This document shows positions 50,389 to 60,761 of a stretch of DNA of 64,000 nt, one piece after another. Both the position numbers and the translations under genes were made by a program. The number at the start of each line of letters is the position of its first letter. Positions within the stretch are counted from its first letter, which is position 1. This stretch comes from Rhynchopus sp. YZ270_cl-10 (Eukaryota > Euglenozoa > Diplonemea > Diplonemida > Diplonemidae): assembly GCA_964035575.1 (NCBI GenBank), contig OZ037846.1, positions 1,453,501 to 1,517,500 on the forward strand, written 5' to 3'. The notes under the pieces were generated by a model. That model was not told where the DNA came from. It was given only the letters and a program-made list of their open reading frames with translations, and ran no database searches.

Positions 50389-51753
50389 ATGTCGAAGCGA
50401 CACGTGGATGTGGACACTACATTGGACGAGAACCCACCAAAGAGAAGAAAGCGTTCTGCAGACGAGGTCTTGGTGGAGGCTGCCAAGAAGGGGGACACGA
50501 CTGCTGTGCGGACGCGACTTGAGAAGCTCAGAACAGACACAGACAACGACGGGAACACATGTCTTATCCTTGCGGCCTATTCTGGGTACACCGAGACTGT
50601 GCGCTATCTTGTGGGCTTGCCGCAGGTGGACCTGAGTCACAAGAATAATCACGGAAACACTGCGTTGCACTACGCAGCTGATCAAAATGATGTAGATGTG
50701 GTGAAGGTGCTCATTGATGCAGGGGCAGATATCGAAACCAAGGATGACATGGGAGGTACGCCTCTTCATGTGGCTTGCATTTTAGGAGCACTCGACGTTG
50801 TGAAGCTGTTGGTGACAGCAGGTGCGAGTGGGGCAGATATCGAAGCAAAGGACGACGCGGGACGTTCGCCTCTTCACGTGGCTTGCCATTTAGGAGCATT
50901 CGACGTGGTGGAGTTATTGGTAAAAGCAGGTGCAGGAGTGAGTGTTACAGACAACAAAGGACGCACGTGTCTTATTTGTGCATCAGAGCATGGACGCACT
51001 GAGACTGTGCGCTATCTTGTGGGCTTGCCAGAGGTGGACGTGAGTCACAAGGATAATGACGGCTGCACTGCGTTGCACTGCGCAGCTGATCAAAAGCATA
51101 CAGATGTGGTGGAGGTGCTCATTGATGCAGGGGCTGATATCGACATGAAGGATAACATGGGACGTTCGCCTCTGCACTGGACTTGCCGTTTAGGAGCACT
51201 CGACGTTATGAAGTTGTTGGTGAAAGCAGGTGCGGGGGTGGGTGTGACGGACAACGACGGAAACACATGTCTTATCCTTGCGGCCTATTCTGGGTACACC
51301 GAGACTGTGCGCTATCTTGTGGGAATGCCACAGGTGGACGTGAATGACTCAAGTAACAGGGGCTTCACTTCACTGCACCGCGCAGTGTTACGGAAGCACT
51401 CAGATGTGGTGGAGGTGCTCATTGACGCTGGGGCAGACGTCAAAGCAAAGGACAGCAAGGGACGTTCGCCTCTTCACTGTGCTTGTACGGTGGAATATCC
51501 TGAAAATGTGCAGATGTTGGTCGAAGCAGGTGCGGACGTGTGTGAGGTGGATGACAAGAGTGACAGATGCCTCAGCGTTGCGGCTCGTCATGGACACACC
51601 GAGACTGTGCGCTATCCTGTGGGCTTGCCAGAGGTGGACGTGAATCACAGAAATTTGTTGGGCCACACTGCATTGGACCGTGCGAGGAAGAAGCAACATG
51701 CAGATGTGGTGCAGGTTCTCCTCGAGCACGGTGGGGAAGTCTTTGCGCAATAA
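50389..51753 (+). CDS. Ankyrin-repeat protein, array gene 1
   Basis: 454 residues. The shared N-terminus (MSKRHVDVDTTLDENPPKRR) includes a PPKRRKRS cluster that looks like a nuclear localisation signal. About a dozen 33-residue ankyrin repeats follow, in the recurring order of three types (TCLILAAYSGYTETVRYLVG / TALHCAADQKH..VVEVLIDAGA / SPLHWTCRLGALDVMKLLVK). Ankyrin stacks bind proteins; target unknown. Compared with genes 2-4 it lacks the roughly 80-residue segment (VLDAVHEACRGNHDECL...) between the N-terminus and the repeats: RTDTDN joins directly to DGNTCLI, consistent with unequal recombination. Stop at 51751-51753 (GEVFAQ). Confidence 0.88.
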   Translation: MSKRHVDVDTTLDENPPKRRKRSADEVLVEAAKKGDTTAVRTRLEKLRTDTDNDGNTCLILAAYSGYTETVRYLVGLPQVDLSHKNNHGNTALHYAADQNDVDVVKVLIDAGADIETKDDMGGTPLHVACILGALDVVKLLVTAGASGADIEAKDDAGRSPLHVACHLGAFDVVELLVKAGAGVSVTDNKGRTCLICASEHGRTETVRYLVGLPEVDVSHKDNDGCTALHCAADQKHTDVVEVLIDAGADIDMKDNMGRSPLHWTCRLGALDVMKLLVKAGAGVGVTDNDGNTCLILAAYSGYTETVRYLVGMPQVDVNDSSNRGFTSLHRAVLRKHSDVVEVLIDAGADVKAKDSKGRSPLHCACTVEYPENVQMLVEAGADVCEVDDKSDRCLSVAARHGHTETVRYPVGLPEVDVNHRNLLGHTALDRARKKQHADVVQVLLEHGGEVFAQ

Positions 51754-53050
51754 GGTACATTGTGCGTGTCTGTTTTCGGCAACTGAAAACACTCCCACTG
51801 AGGTTACACCTTGTGGGATCGGCAGTGCGAGAAGTCACTTTGAGAGAAGACGTTCTTTCTATTTGGGTGTTGCGTTGGGGTAGGTGGCGGGTAAGCATCA
51901 AATGGATTGCCCCCTTTTTGTAAGCCATAACGCTGTGCTTGCTAGGGAATAGTACAATTCGAAACAGCGCTTTTTCGGATTGAATGATCGAATTGTGTGC
52001 TCGCAGCCTTCTTAGTGCGCAGACCTCCGCTGAACATGACAAGGCAGCCCACTCGGTAGGGTCAAATTTTGAGAAATATGAGCCCGGTCACTTATACGTG
52101 GGGCCCATTTTGCGGCTAAAATTTTCCTCAAAATCTGGTTTTGTAAAATTGACCCTTTACTCCACCCCTACATTGATTTCAATACTATACCTTACTTCCC
52201 CTTCGGTTGCCCTTACAGGGGGGGTGAAGGAAGCTTGTTGAAAAAGAAAATAATGCAGCATGAGGCACACTGGGTAATATGGTGCGACGCACGGTTTCAT
52301 ATGCCCCTGTGACCCCACCGTGAGCAGCAATCGGCTCGATTAGTCTAAGAATACAGAAAAAGGAGGAGAAAAAAAGGACGTAGCGTACCGTGCGCCTGCG
52401 GCGCTGAATTATTTTACACTAGTGCACAATCAACTGGCGTCCCAAGGTTTTGTGCGACTCTTCAAAGTTTCTGCACCCAACAAACACCATCTCATCACCG
52501 TCTCAGCTTCCTTCACAAGCAAAAGAAAATAGGGCAAAAGTAGCGTACCATGCGCCTGCGGCGCTCTTACTGTCTTCATTAAAACAAAAGCATATTGGCA
52601 AAACTGTGAATAGTGCAATTTTATTTCGCCTGCGGCGCCCACCTCCTTCCCCTCTCCTCGTGGGTGCAGGGAGTCGCGACGGCTCCGCCAAAGCGGGGGG
52701 ACCAAATTTTGAGACCAAAAACCAAGCGGAAGCCCTGCTTACTAAGTTAGACAGAAAAAATGGTCCCAAAAACAATAGTGCATCAGAACAAATGAAAATG
52801 CCTCCCTCCCTCCCCCTCTCTCTTTTCTCCTATCCAATGAATTCTGTTCCTCAACTTATTTCACTCTTCCCCACAAAGGAGTACGTAGGCCCTTCAACGT
52901 GTGTGTCTGAAGAAGTGTCAGGGATACGTACACGCAGCGCACCAGGTGCTCCAAACGAACCGGAACAACTCAGTTTTGTTAAAGGGTCGTTTGTTAGCCC
53001 TCAATTTGGAGAGAAAAACACACCACCCACCAGCATACTAAATAAAAACC
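51754..53050. other. Ankyrin array spacer 1
   Basis: 3' flank shared with the other genes, a truncated member of the CCTTCCTTCACCC MITE family (52061-52245), the uninterrupted site AGAAAAAG (about 52355) homologous to the hAT insertion target, then 52387-52739, a block with three GCGCCTGCGGCGC palindromes ending in AAGCGGAAGCCCTG, and finally the duplicated leader beginning CTAAGTTAGACAG. Confidence 0.8.
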
Positions 53051-54412
53051 ATGTCGAAGCGACACGTGGATGTGGACACTACATTGGACGAGAACCCACC
53101 AAAGAGAAGAAAGCTTTCTGCAGACGAGGTCTTGGTGGAGGCTGCCAAGAAGGGGGACACGACTGCTGTGCGGGCGGGACTTGAGAAGCTCCGAAGAGTG
53201 GTCTTGGATGCTGTGCACGAGGCATGCAGAGGGAACCACGATGAATGCCTTGCACCGCTTCTTCCGTATGTTGAGACAACGCAGATGGGGTTCGGGAACT
53301 TGCTGAGTGAGTGCGTGCACGCAGACCACGTTGCGTGCACGGAGGTCCTCTTGCAGCATTGGAAGTCAGTCTGCAGCAACGTGGCGATGGTCCCACACGG
53401 GCAGGAGGCAAACATCCAAGGTAATGCACCTCGTGCCTGTCCAGCCATGTGGGCGGACCCTGCAGTGTGTCAGGTGCTCATTGATGCAGGGGCTGACATC
53501 GAAACAAAGGACGACACGGGACGTTCGCCTCTGCACTGGGCTTGCCGTTCAGGAGCACTTGCAGTTGTGAAGCTGTTGGTGAAAGCAGGTGCGGGGGTGC
53601 GTGTCACAGACAACAAAGGTTACACATGTCTTATTCGTGCATCATACCATGGACACACCGAAACTGTGCGCTATCTTGTGGGCTTGCCACAGGTGGACTT
53701 GAGTAACAAGAATAATCACGGCTGCACTGCGTTGCACTGCGCAGCTGATCAAAAGCATGCAGATGTGGTGGAGGTGCTCATTGATGCAGGGGCTGATATC
53801 GACATGAAGGATAACATGGGAGGTACGCCTCTGCACTGGACTTGCCGTTTAGGAGCACTCGACGTTATGAAGTTATTGGTGAAAGCAGGTGCGGGGGTGG
53901 GTGTGACGGACAACGACGGAAACACATGTCTTATCCTTGCGGCCTATTCTGGGTACACCGAGACTGTGCGCTATCTTGTGGGCTTGCCGCAGGTGGACGT
54001 GAATAACTCAAGTAACAGGGGCTTCACTTCACTGCACCGCGCAGTGTTACGGAAGCACTCAGATGTGGTGAAGGTGCTCATTGATGCAGGCGCAGACGTC
54101 GAGGCAATGAACAGCAAGGGACGTACGCCTCTTCGCTGTGCTTGTACGGTGGAGCATCCTGAAAATGTGCAGATGTTGGTCGAAGCAGGTGCGGACGTGT
54201 GTGCGGTGGATGACAATAGTGACAGATGCCTCAGCGTTGCGGCTCGTTATGGACACACCGAGACTGTGCGCTATCTTGTGGGCTTGCCAGAGGTGGACGT
54301 GAACCACAGAAATTTGTTGGGCCACACTGCATTGGACTGTGCCGGGCAGAAACAACATGCAGATGTGGTGCAGGTTCTCCTCGAGCACCGTGGGGAAGTC
54401 TTTGCGCAATAA
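53051..54412 (+). CDS. Ankyrin-repeat protein, array gene 2
   Basis: 453 residues. Same N-terminus with PPKRRK, then the conserved segment DAVHEACRGNHDECLAPLLP ... NLLSECVHADHVACTEVLLQ, itself probably two diverged ankyrin-like repeats, then about nine ankyrin repeats in the three-type order. The C-terminal repeats (VQMLVEAGADVCAVDD, LLEHRGEVFAQ) are nearly identical in all complete members. An in-frame NIQGNAPRA stretch differs from genes 3 and 4. Likely intronless. Confidence 0.9.
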   Translation: MSKRHVDVDTTLDENPPKRRKLSADEVLVEAAKKGDTTAVRAGLEKLRRVVLDAVHEACRGNHDECLAPLLPYVETTQMGFGNLLSECVHADHVACTEVLLQHWKSVCSNVAMVPHGQEANIQGNAPRACPAMWADPAVCQVLIDAGADIETKDDTGRSPLHWACRSGALAVVKLLVKAGAGVRVTDNKGYTCLIRASYHGHTETVRYLVGLPQVDLSNKNNHGCTALHCAADQKHADVVEVLIDAGADIDMKDNMGGTPLHWTCRLGALDVMKLLVKAGAGVGVTDNDGNTCLILAAYSGYTETVRYLVGLPQVDVNNSSNRGFTSLHRAVLRKHSDVVKVLIDAGADVEAMNSKGRTPLRCACTVEHPENVQMLVEAGADVCAVDDNSDRCLSVAARYGHTETVRYLVGLPEVDVNHRNLLGHTALDCAGQKQHADVVQVLLEHRGEVFAQ

Positions 54413-55012
54413 GGTACATTGTGCGTGTCTGTTTTCGGCAACACTCCCACTGAGGTTACACCTTGTGGGATCGGCATTGTGAGAAGTCCTTCGACAGAAT
54501 TTGAGAGGAGACGTTCTTTCTATTTGGGTGTTGCGTTGGGAAAGGTGTCGGGTAAGCATCAAATGGATTGCCCCCTTTCTGCAAGCCATAACGCTGTGCT
54601 TGCTAGGGAATAGTACAATTCCCAAGAGCGCTTTTTCGGATTGAATTATCGAATTGTGTGCTCGCAGCCTTCTTAGTGCGCAGACCTCCGGCGAACATGA
54701 CAAGGCAGCCCACTCGGCAGGTTAAATTTTGAGAAATATGAGCCCGGTCACAGATAAGTGGGGCCCATTTTGCGCTAAAATTTTCCTCAAAATCTGGTTT
54801 TGTAAAATTGACCCTTTACTCCACCCCCACATCGATTTCAATACTATACCTTACTTCACCTTCGGTTGCCCTTACAGGGGGGGTGAAGGAAGGTTGTTGA
54901 AAAAGAAAATAATGCAGCACGAGGCACACTGGGTAGTAAGGTGCGACGCACGGTTTCATATGCACCTGTGACCCCAGCAATCGGCTCGATTAGTCCAAAG
55001 AAACAGAAAAAG
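54413..55012. other. Ankyrin array spacer 2, left part
   Basis: 3' flank, then a MITE-family fragment (54724-54905) matching 52061-52245, then DNA homologous to 52250-52360 up to the hAT target duplication AGAAAAAG (55005-55012). Confidence 0.8.
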
Positions 55013-58000
55013 CAGGGTCCTCAACCGTAGACAAAGTCTGGCCACAGATTTGTCTAAGTTAAAAAAAAAGGCTAAAAAAAAATTTTCGCGCTCCGCGCGA
55101 AAAGGTCCTGTACAAAGCTAAAAATTGGGGGCTTTTTTTTTTTGTGTTGCTTTTTCGAAACTCGTTAAGTGGTCTTTTCATTTCTATAGAAGAGTTCGAC
55201 AAATGAACAATCACACCCCACCCCACCCCTTCGCCCCACCCGTACCCCTAACCCCATTGTCCCCCCAACCTGATAAGCATCACACAGAAACTCTAACCTT
55301 CTTTCTTTTAAAGGCTTCAAAAATCCTTTGGATTTGGTCAGGCGTAAATTTATTCTCATTTGTCTCTGCCTGTTTGCACATAAGAATGCATAGCAGACTT
55401 GAATCCAGCAGTTTGTTTCTGTAGCTATTCTTGACGTACTTCATGCCGTTGAAGCAGCGCTCGTCTTCAACTGATGTGACGGGGATTGACAACCCAAGCA
55501 AAACAAGATCCCTCATAATGGGGTAGGCGTCTCCTGCGGAACTTGTCAAGAATGTTGCGATCAGGTCCGAAGTGTCCTTTGTTGTAGTTCTCTTCGACAA
55601 AACGTCCACCAGGATCCTCCATTCTTTCACAGCTACAGCTTTCTTTGTCTCCAGACTGTTCAGTTCTGGCGACTCCTCAACGAACGGCGTCGTGTCCACG
55701 CTCAGTAACGGCGTTGTTTGAGTGCGCGATATCACAGTATGCTCCGTCTTGGAGTACTCTGGTCTCCCACGCGTCTTCTCGCCCACAACATCGTACTTTT
55801 TGTACTCGAGTGTATGCAGCTCAGTAAATTCCTCGATGAGCTTCTTCACCTCGGTGTTGCCGTAGATCGCCAGCCCGTCCGCGTTAGCAGGGAGGTTGCG
55901 GATGTCGAATACTGAGAAGCATCTCACAATGTCCATGTTCACGAATCGTTCACTGAGGCACTTCAGCAGCTCCTTGAGGTATGGCTTGCAGACCGTGTCG
56001 TGATGAATCGCAAAGTTCCGACGGGAAAGTTTTGTACCGTGGCATTGATTATACCTCGGTACCCATTCTGGGTAGAACGGGAACATGTTCGGGTTGGTTT
56101 CAAGCAACGACAATGACGCAACACATTTGTCGATGTGGCTGCAAACGGTGAGCAGGTTTGTGTTCCTGCTCTGGAGCGACGTCGACAGCACGTTCAACTC
56201 GTCCAGGACCACCGTCATGAAGGACAACGTTGCAAAAAAACCGGGCTCTTTTTTTTTTGATGTGCTGCGCGATGAACGGTGCTTCCACGTCGCCGGCCTC
56301 TCCAAGCTTGCACAGGGCGCTGTGCACGGCGGGGTACTCCTTGCGGACGGTGCTGCAACACCTGCCGTTGGTGAGCCACCGGGTGTCACCCGGCTTTGCG
56401 ATGAGGATGTCACAGTACTCACACAAGTCGCGAAGTTCCTCCAGCATCTCCTCCAGGGTGTCGAGCTTAATCTTGGATCCCGAAAAAAAAACCCACACCC
56501 ACCGCAGGCCGTCGAAGAACCGGGTAATCTCCGGCGATTTCCCCTCTGCCGCTGCTTCTGGGCCACAGAGTGCGAGGGAGTGTGCGTAGCACCAGGTGAA
56601 GAGGGCGCCTGGGTTTATGTCTGCACGGATTTGTTGTTGGCAGCCCTTGTTCGAGGAACGCATTGCCGATGCGCCATCAAACGAGCATCCACTCATCTTC
56701 CCGTAGTCGAGCCCGAGCTGGTCTATCCACTTCGTCAGCAACGACGCGTAACCAGCCCCCGTCTGGTCCTTCAGCTCACCCATCATGATGAGCTTCTCGA
56801 CGGGGGTGGCACCGACCATGTATCGCACGACGAAGACGAGTTGCTCCTTCTTGCTGACGTCGCGTGAGCAATCCCCCGACAGGCCCCAGAAACGGGAGGC
56901 TTTGACCTGCTTGAGGAGGTCTTCTGTCAACACCTCCGTGATGCAGGACATGATCTCTAAGACTGCACCGCAGCTGAGATAGCGTATTTGTTGTCTGAGG
57001 TATGCCTCCATGTCGGTGCACTCCAGCTTGTCTGCGAAAAAACTCAGAAACTCTTCCAAGTTAGAGTGCCCTACACCTTTGCGCGCGAGGAAAACAATAA
57101 CCTCAATGCATATTTTCAGCATTTTTTGGTTGAACTCGACTTCTTTGTCGCTGTTGGCGTGCAACGTGTGAAGCACGGTTCCATTGGAAGCCTGCAGAGC
57201 GGCAGCCTTCACGAGACGTTGGTGTTTGGGGTCGCCTGCATGCGCAGGGAGGTCTCTGGCGAGCTTGGTCTTTGCATGAGAGAAAGCACCACAATACAAG
57301 CACTTGAACTTGTCTTCACCCACCACCAACCAGGGGGAAAAACGGTTCAAATGGCCCTGCACCGTGCTCTCCCGCAGACCCATACAACCTTTCTCCTGCG
57401 CTTCGCGTTTACGTTTCAGCGTGTTGGTGGAGTCGGTGTTCGCTGGTGCGGTCGTGGTGTTCGTGAGGTTGGGATTGTTCGTGTTGGAGTGCGTGGGACC
57501 TAAGAAGACAACATCGCCGTCAGAAGAGTACTCGTCGACATCATCGATTTCCATTGCTGCCTCGGGTTGCTCGGATGCTGCGTTGCGTCTCACTGGCACA
57601 CATTGCTCCTCCTCCTCTTCTTCGGACGTTGAATCCACGTACTTAACAGCACTCACCTGTGGAGCCATCATCACCACACGTTTCTTCACCTTCTTGCCTT
57701 GCGACACCTGGCTCTGCACAGACACGGCAGAGGCATCGCTGTCTCCCCCCTTCTCTGCTTCGTTCATGGCGAACTCATGCGCCTCCGCAACGATCGTCAG
57801 GATCGTCTTCCGCTTGCTCCCCTCCCTGTCGTCGTCCGCCAGTTTGGCGCGATCAAACTCCTTCAACCAGAGTTTGAGCACCTTGTTGGTGTCGTTCTGG
57901 TGGTTTTTAAACCCCCTCACCGTCCCCTCCGCCACAAGAAAAAGGTGAAGGGAAGCGAGCCGGGGTGTCGGACCATCGGGGATGGACTTGTACTTGCCTG

Positions 58001-58389
58001 AAGACCACAGGTCGTAGTGCGTATCCCCTTTGTTGGGTTCCACCACACGTACCACAGGTGCCGCAACAGCTCCCTTCTTGAACATGGACACGATGGTGGG
58101 CTGTGCTTTGGAGGTCTTGGCAGTGGCAGGCATTTTTGCGGATGAGTTTGTTCAATTGTAGTTAGTCTGAGGAGGTGGCTTGTGTGGGTGGGTACAATGG
58201 GGTCCGCGCAGGTGAGGACTGAGGGAGTCTTGAGGGAACTCATTTTTTTTTTTGTTTTCAGTAAAGCTTCTTCTCTTTCAAACCACCCAAAAACCCAAAA
58301 CCCAGGTTTTGTCTAACTTAGACAAAGCGTTTTTCAAAAAAAAAAAATTGTCTAAGTTAAGGCCTAACTTAGACAGGTTGAGGACCCTG
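55013..58389 (-). mobile_element. Complete hAT transposon with transposase gene, 3377 bp
   Basis: Ends CAGGGTCCTCAACC and GGTTGAGGACCCTG; exact 8-bp target duplications AGAAAAAG at 55005-55012 and 58390-58397. Subterminal TGTCTAAGTTA/TAACTTAGACA motifs are repeated at both ends (left once or twice, right several times), as in hAT transposase binding sites. It carries the transposase frame on the minus strand. The homologous uninterrupted site is at about 52355, in the previous unit of the ankyrin array. Confidence 0.96.
55280..58133 (-). pseudogene. hAT transposase, single frameshift
   Basis: The first frame (58133 down to about 56250) has a BED-like zinc finger (FKCLYCGAF...H...H), then the catalytic core with Asp in FWGLSGDCSRD, Asp in GCSFDGASAM and WCYAHSLALC. 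The rest, to the stop at 55280, is in another frame and contains the hAT dimerisation region (YPIMRDLVLLGLSIPVTSVE, then DERCFNGMKYVKNSYRNKLL). The switch falls at a run of ten A residues on the coding strand (56250-56259); one base fewer would join the frames. Sequence error, a real mutation or slippage at the A run are all possible. The family resembles ZNF862-like hAT transposases. Confidence 0.85.
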
Positions 58390-59089
58390 AGAAAAAGGAG
58401 GAGAAAAAAAAGGACGTAGCGTACCGTGCGCCTGCGGCGCTGAATTATTTTACACTAGTGCACAATCAACTGGCGTCCCAATGTTTTGTGCGACTCTTCA
58501 AATTTTCTGCACCCAACAAACACCATCTCATCACCGTCTCAGCTTCCTTCACAAGCAAAAGAAAATAGGGCAAAAGTAGCGTACCATGCGCCTGCGGCGC
58601 TCTTACTGTCTTCATTAAAACAAAAGCATATTGGCAAAACTGTGAATAGTGCAATTTTATTTCGCCTGCGGCGCCCACCTCCTTCCCCTCTCCTCGTGGG
58701 TGCAGGGAGTCGCGACGGCTCCGCCAAAGCGGGGGGACCAAATTTTGAGACCAAAAACCAAGCGGAAGCCCTGCTTACTAAGTTAGACAGAAAAAATGGT
58801 CCCAAAAACAATAGTGCATCAGAACAAATGAAAATGCCTCCCTCCCTCCCCCTCTCTCTTTTCTCCTATCCAATGAATTCTGTTCCTCAACTTATTTCAC
58901 TCTTCCCCACAAAGGAGTACGTAGGCCCTTCAACGTGTGTGTGTCTGAAGAAGTGTCAGGGATACGTACACGCAGCGCACCAGGTGTCCTAAACGAACCG
59001 GAACAAACTCAGTTTTGTTAAAGGGTCGTTTGTTAGCCCTCAATTTGGAGAGAACAACACACCACCCACCAGCATACTAAATAAAAACC
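58390..59089. other. Ankyrin array spacer 2, right part
   Basis: Resumes the sequence interrupted by the hAT element: almost identical to 52350-53050, including the GCGCCTGCGGCGC palindromes, AAGCGGAAGCCCTG and the CTAAGTTAGACAG leader. Confidence 0.85.
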
Positions 59090-60761
59090 ATGTCGAAGCG
59101 ACACGTGGATGTGGACACTACATTGCACGAGAACCCACCAAAGAGAAGAAAGCTTTCTGCAGACGAGGTCTTGGTGGAGGCTGCCAAGAAGGGGGACACG
59201 ACTGCTGTGCGGACGGGACTTGAGAAGCTCAGAACAGACACAGACAACAAAACAGTGGTCTTGGATGCTGTGCACGAGGCATGCAGAGGGAACCACGATG
59301 AATGCCTCGCACTGCTTCTTCCGTATGTTGAGACAACGCAGATGGGGTTCGGGAACTTGCTGAGTGAGTGCGTCCACACAGACCACGTTGCGTGCACGGA
59401 GGTCCTCTTGCAGCATTGGAAGTCAGTCTGCAGCAACGTGGCGATGGTCCCACACGGGCAAGAGGATTTAGAAGGGCGTGCCTGTCCAGCCATGTGGGCG
59501 GACCCTGCAGTGTGTCAGGTGCTCATTGATGCAGGGGCAGACATCGAAACAAAGGACTACATGGGACGTTCGCCTCTGCACTGGGCTTGCCGTTCAGGAG
59601 CACTTGACGTTGTGAAGCTGTTGGTGAAAGCAGGTGCGGGGGTGCGTGTCACAGACAACAAAGGTTACACATGTCTTATTCGTGCATCAGAGCATGGACG
59701 CACTGAGACTGTGCGCTATCTTGTGAACCTGCCACAGGTGGACCTGAGGCACAAGGATAATGAGAGCTACACTGCGTTGCACTGCGCAGCAGGTGCACAA
59801 CATGCGGATGTGGTGAAGGTGCTAATTGATGCAGGGGCAGATATCGAAATAAAGAATGAACTTGGACGTCCGCCTCTTATCGTGGCTTGTCATTCTGGAG
59901 CACTTGACGTTGTGAAGCTGTTGGTGAAAGCAGGTGCGGGGGTGCGTGTCACAGACAACGAAGGTTACACATGTCTTATCCTTGCTGCCTATTGTGGACA
60001 CACCGAGACTGTGCGCTATCTTGGGCTTGCCACAGGTGGACGTGAATCACAAGGGTAATGACGGCTGGTCTGCGATTTTCTCTGCAGTGCGTCAAAAGCA
60101 TGCAGCTGTGGTGGAAGTACTCATTGATGCAGGGGCAGGTTTCGCAATATTCGGAATAATGGTTGATACGGGGCGTTCACCTCTTCACGAGGCTTGCCGT
60201 TCAGGAGCACTTTCAGTTGTGAAGCTGTTGGTGAAAGCAGGTGCGGGTGTGCGTGTCACAGACAACGACGGACGCACGTGTCTTATGTGTGCATCAGAGC
60301 ATGGACGCACCGAGACTGTGCGCTATCTTCTCTGCCTGCCACAGGTGGACGCGAATAACTCAGGTAACAGGGGTTACACTTCAGTGCACCGCGCAGTGTT
60401 ACGGAAGCACTCAGATGTGGTGAAGGTGCTCATTGACGCTGGGGCAGACGTCGATGCAAAGGACAGCAAGGGACGTACGCCTCTGCACTGTGCTTGTACG
60501 GTGGAATATCCTGAAAATGTGCAGATGTTGGTCGAAGCAGGTGCGGACGTGTGTGCGGTGGATGACAAGAGTGACAGATGCCTCAGCGTTGCGGCTCGTC
60601 ATGGACACACCGAGACTGTGCGCTATCTTGTGGGCTTGCCAGAGGTGGACGTGAACCACAGAAATTTGTTGGGCCACACTGCATTGGACTGTGCGAGGGT
60701 GAAACAGCATGCAGATGTGGTGCAGGTTCTCCTCGAGCACCGTGGGGAAGTCTTTGCATAA
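59090..60761 (+). pseudogene. Ankyrin array gene 3, frameshifted
   Basis: Same N-terminus and RGNHDECL segment as gene 2, then ankyrin repeats. At about 60020 the usual CTTGTGGGCTTG reads CTTGGGCTTG, a 2-nt deletion, so the frame ends at 60058 (322 residues). The remaining repeats continue in another frame to 60761 with the family C-terminus (LLEHRGEVFA). It may still make a truncated protein with about five repeats. One repeat after the break is atypical (AGAGFAIFGIMVDTGRSPLH). Confidence 0.88.

Noticed and set aside
55645-58001. Plus-strand frames over the transposase
   Set aside because: Shadows of the minus-strand hAT transposase, which has the recognisable domains.
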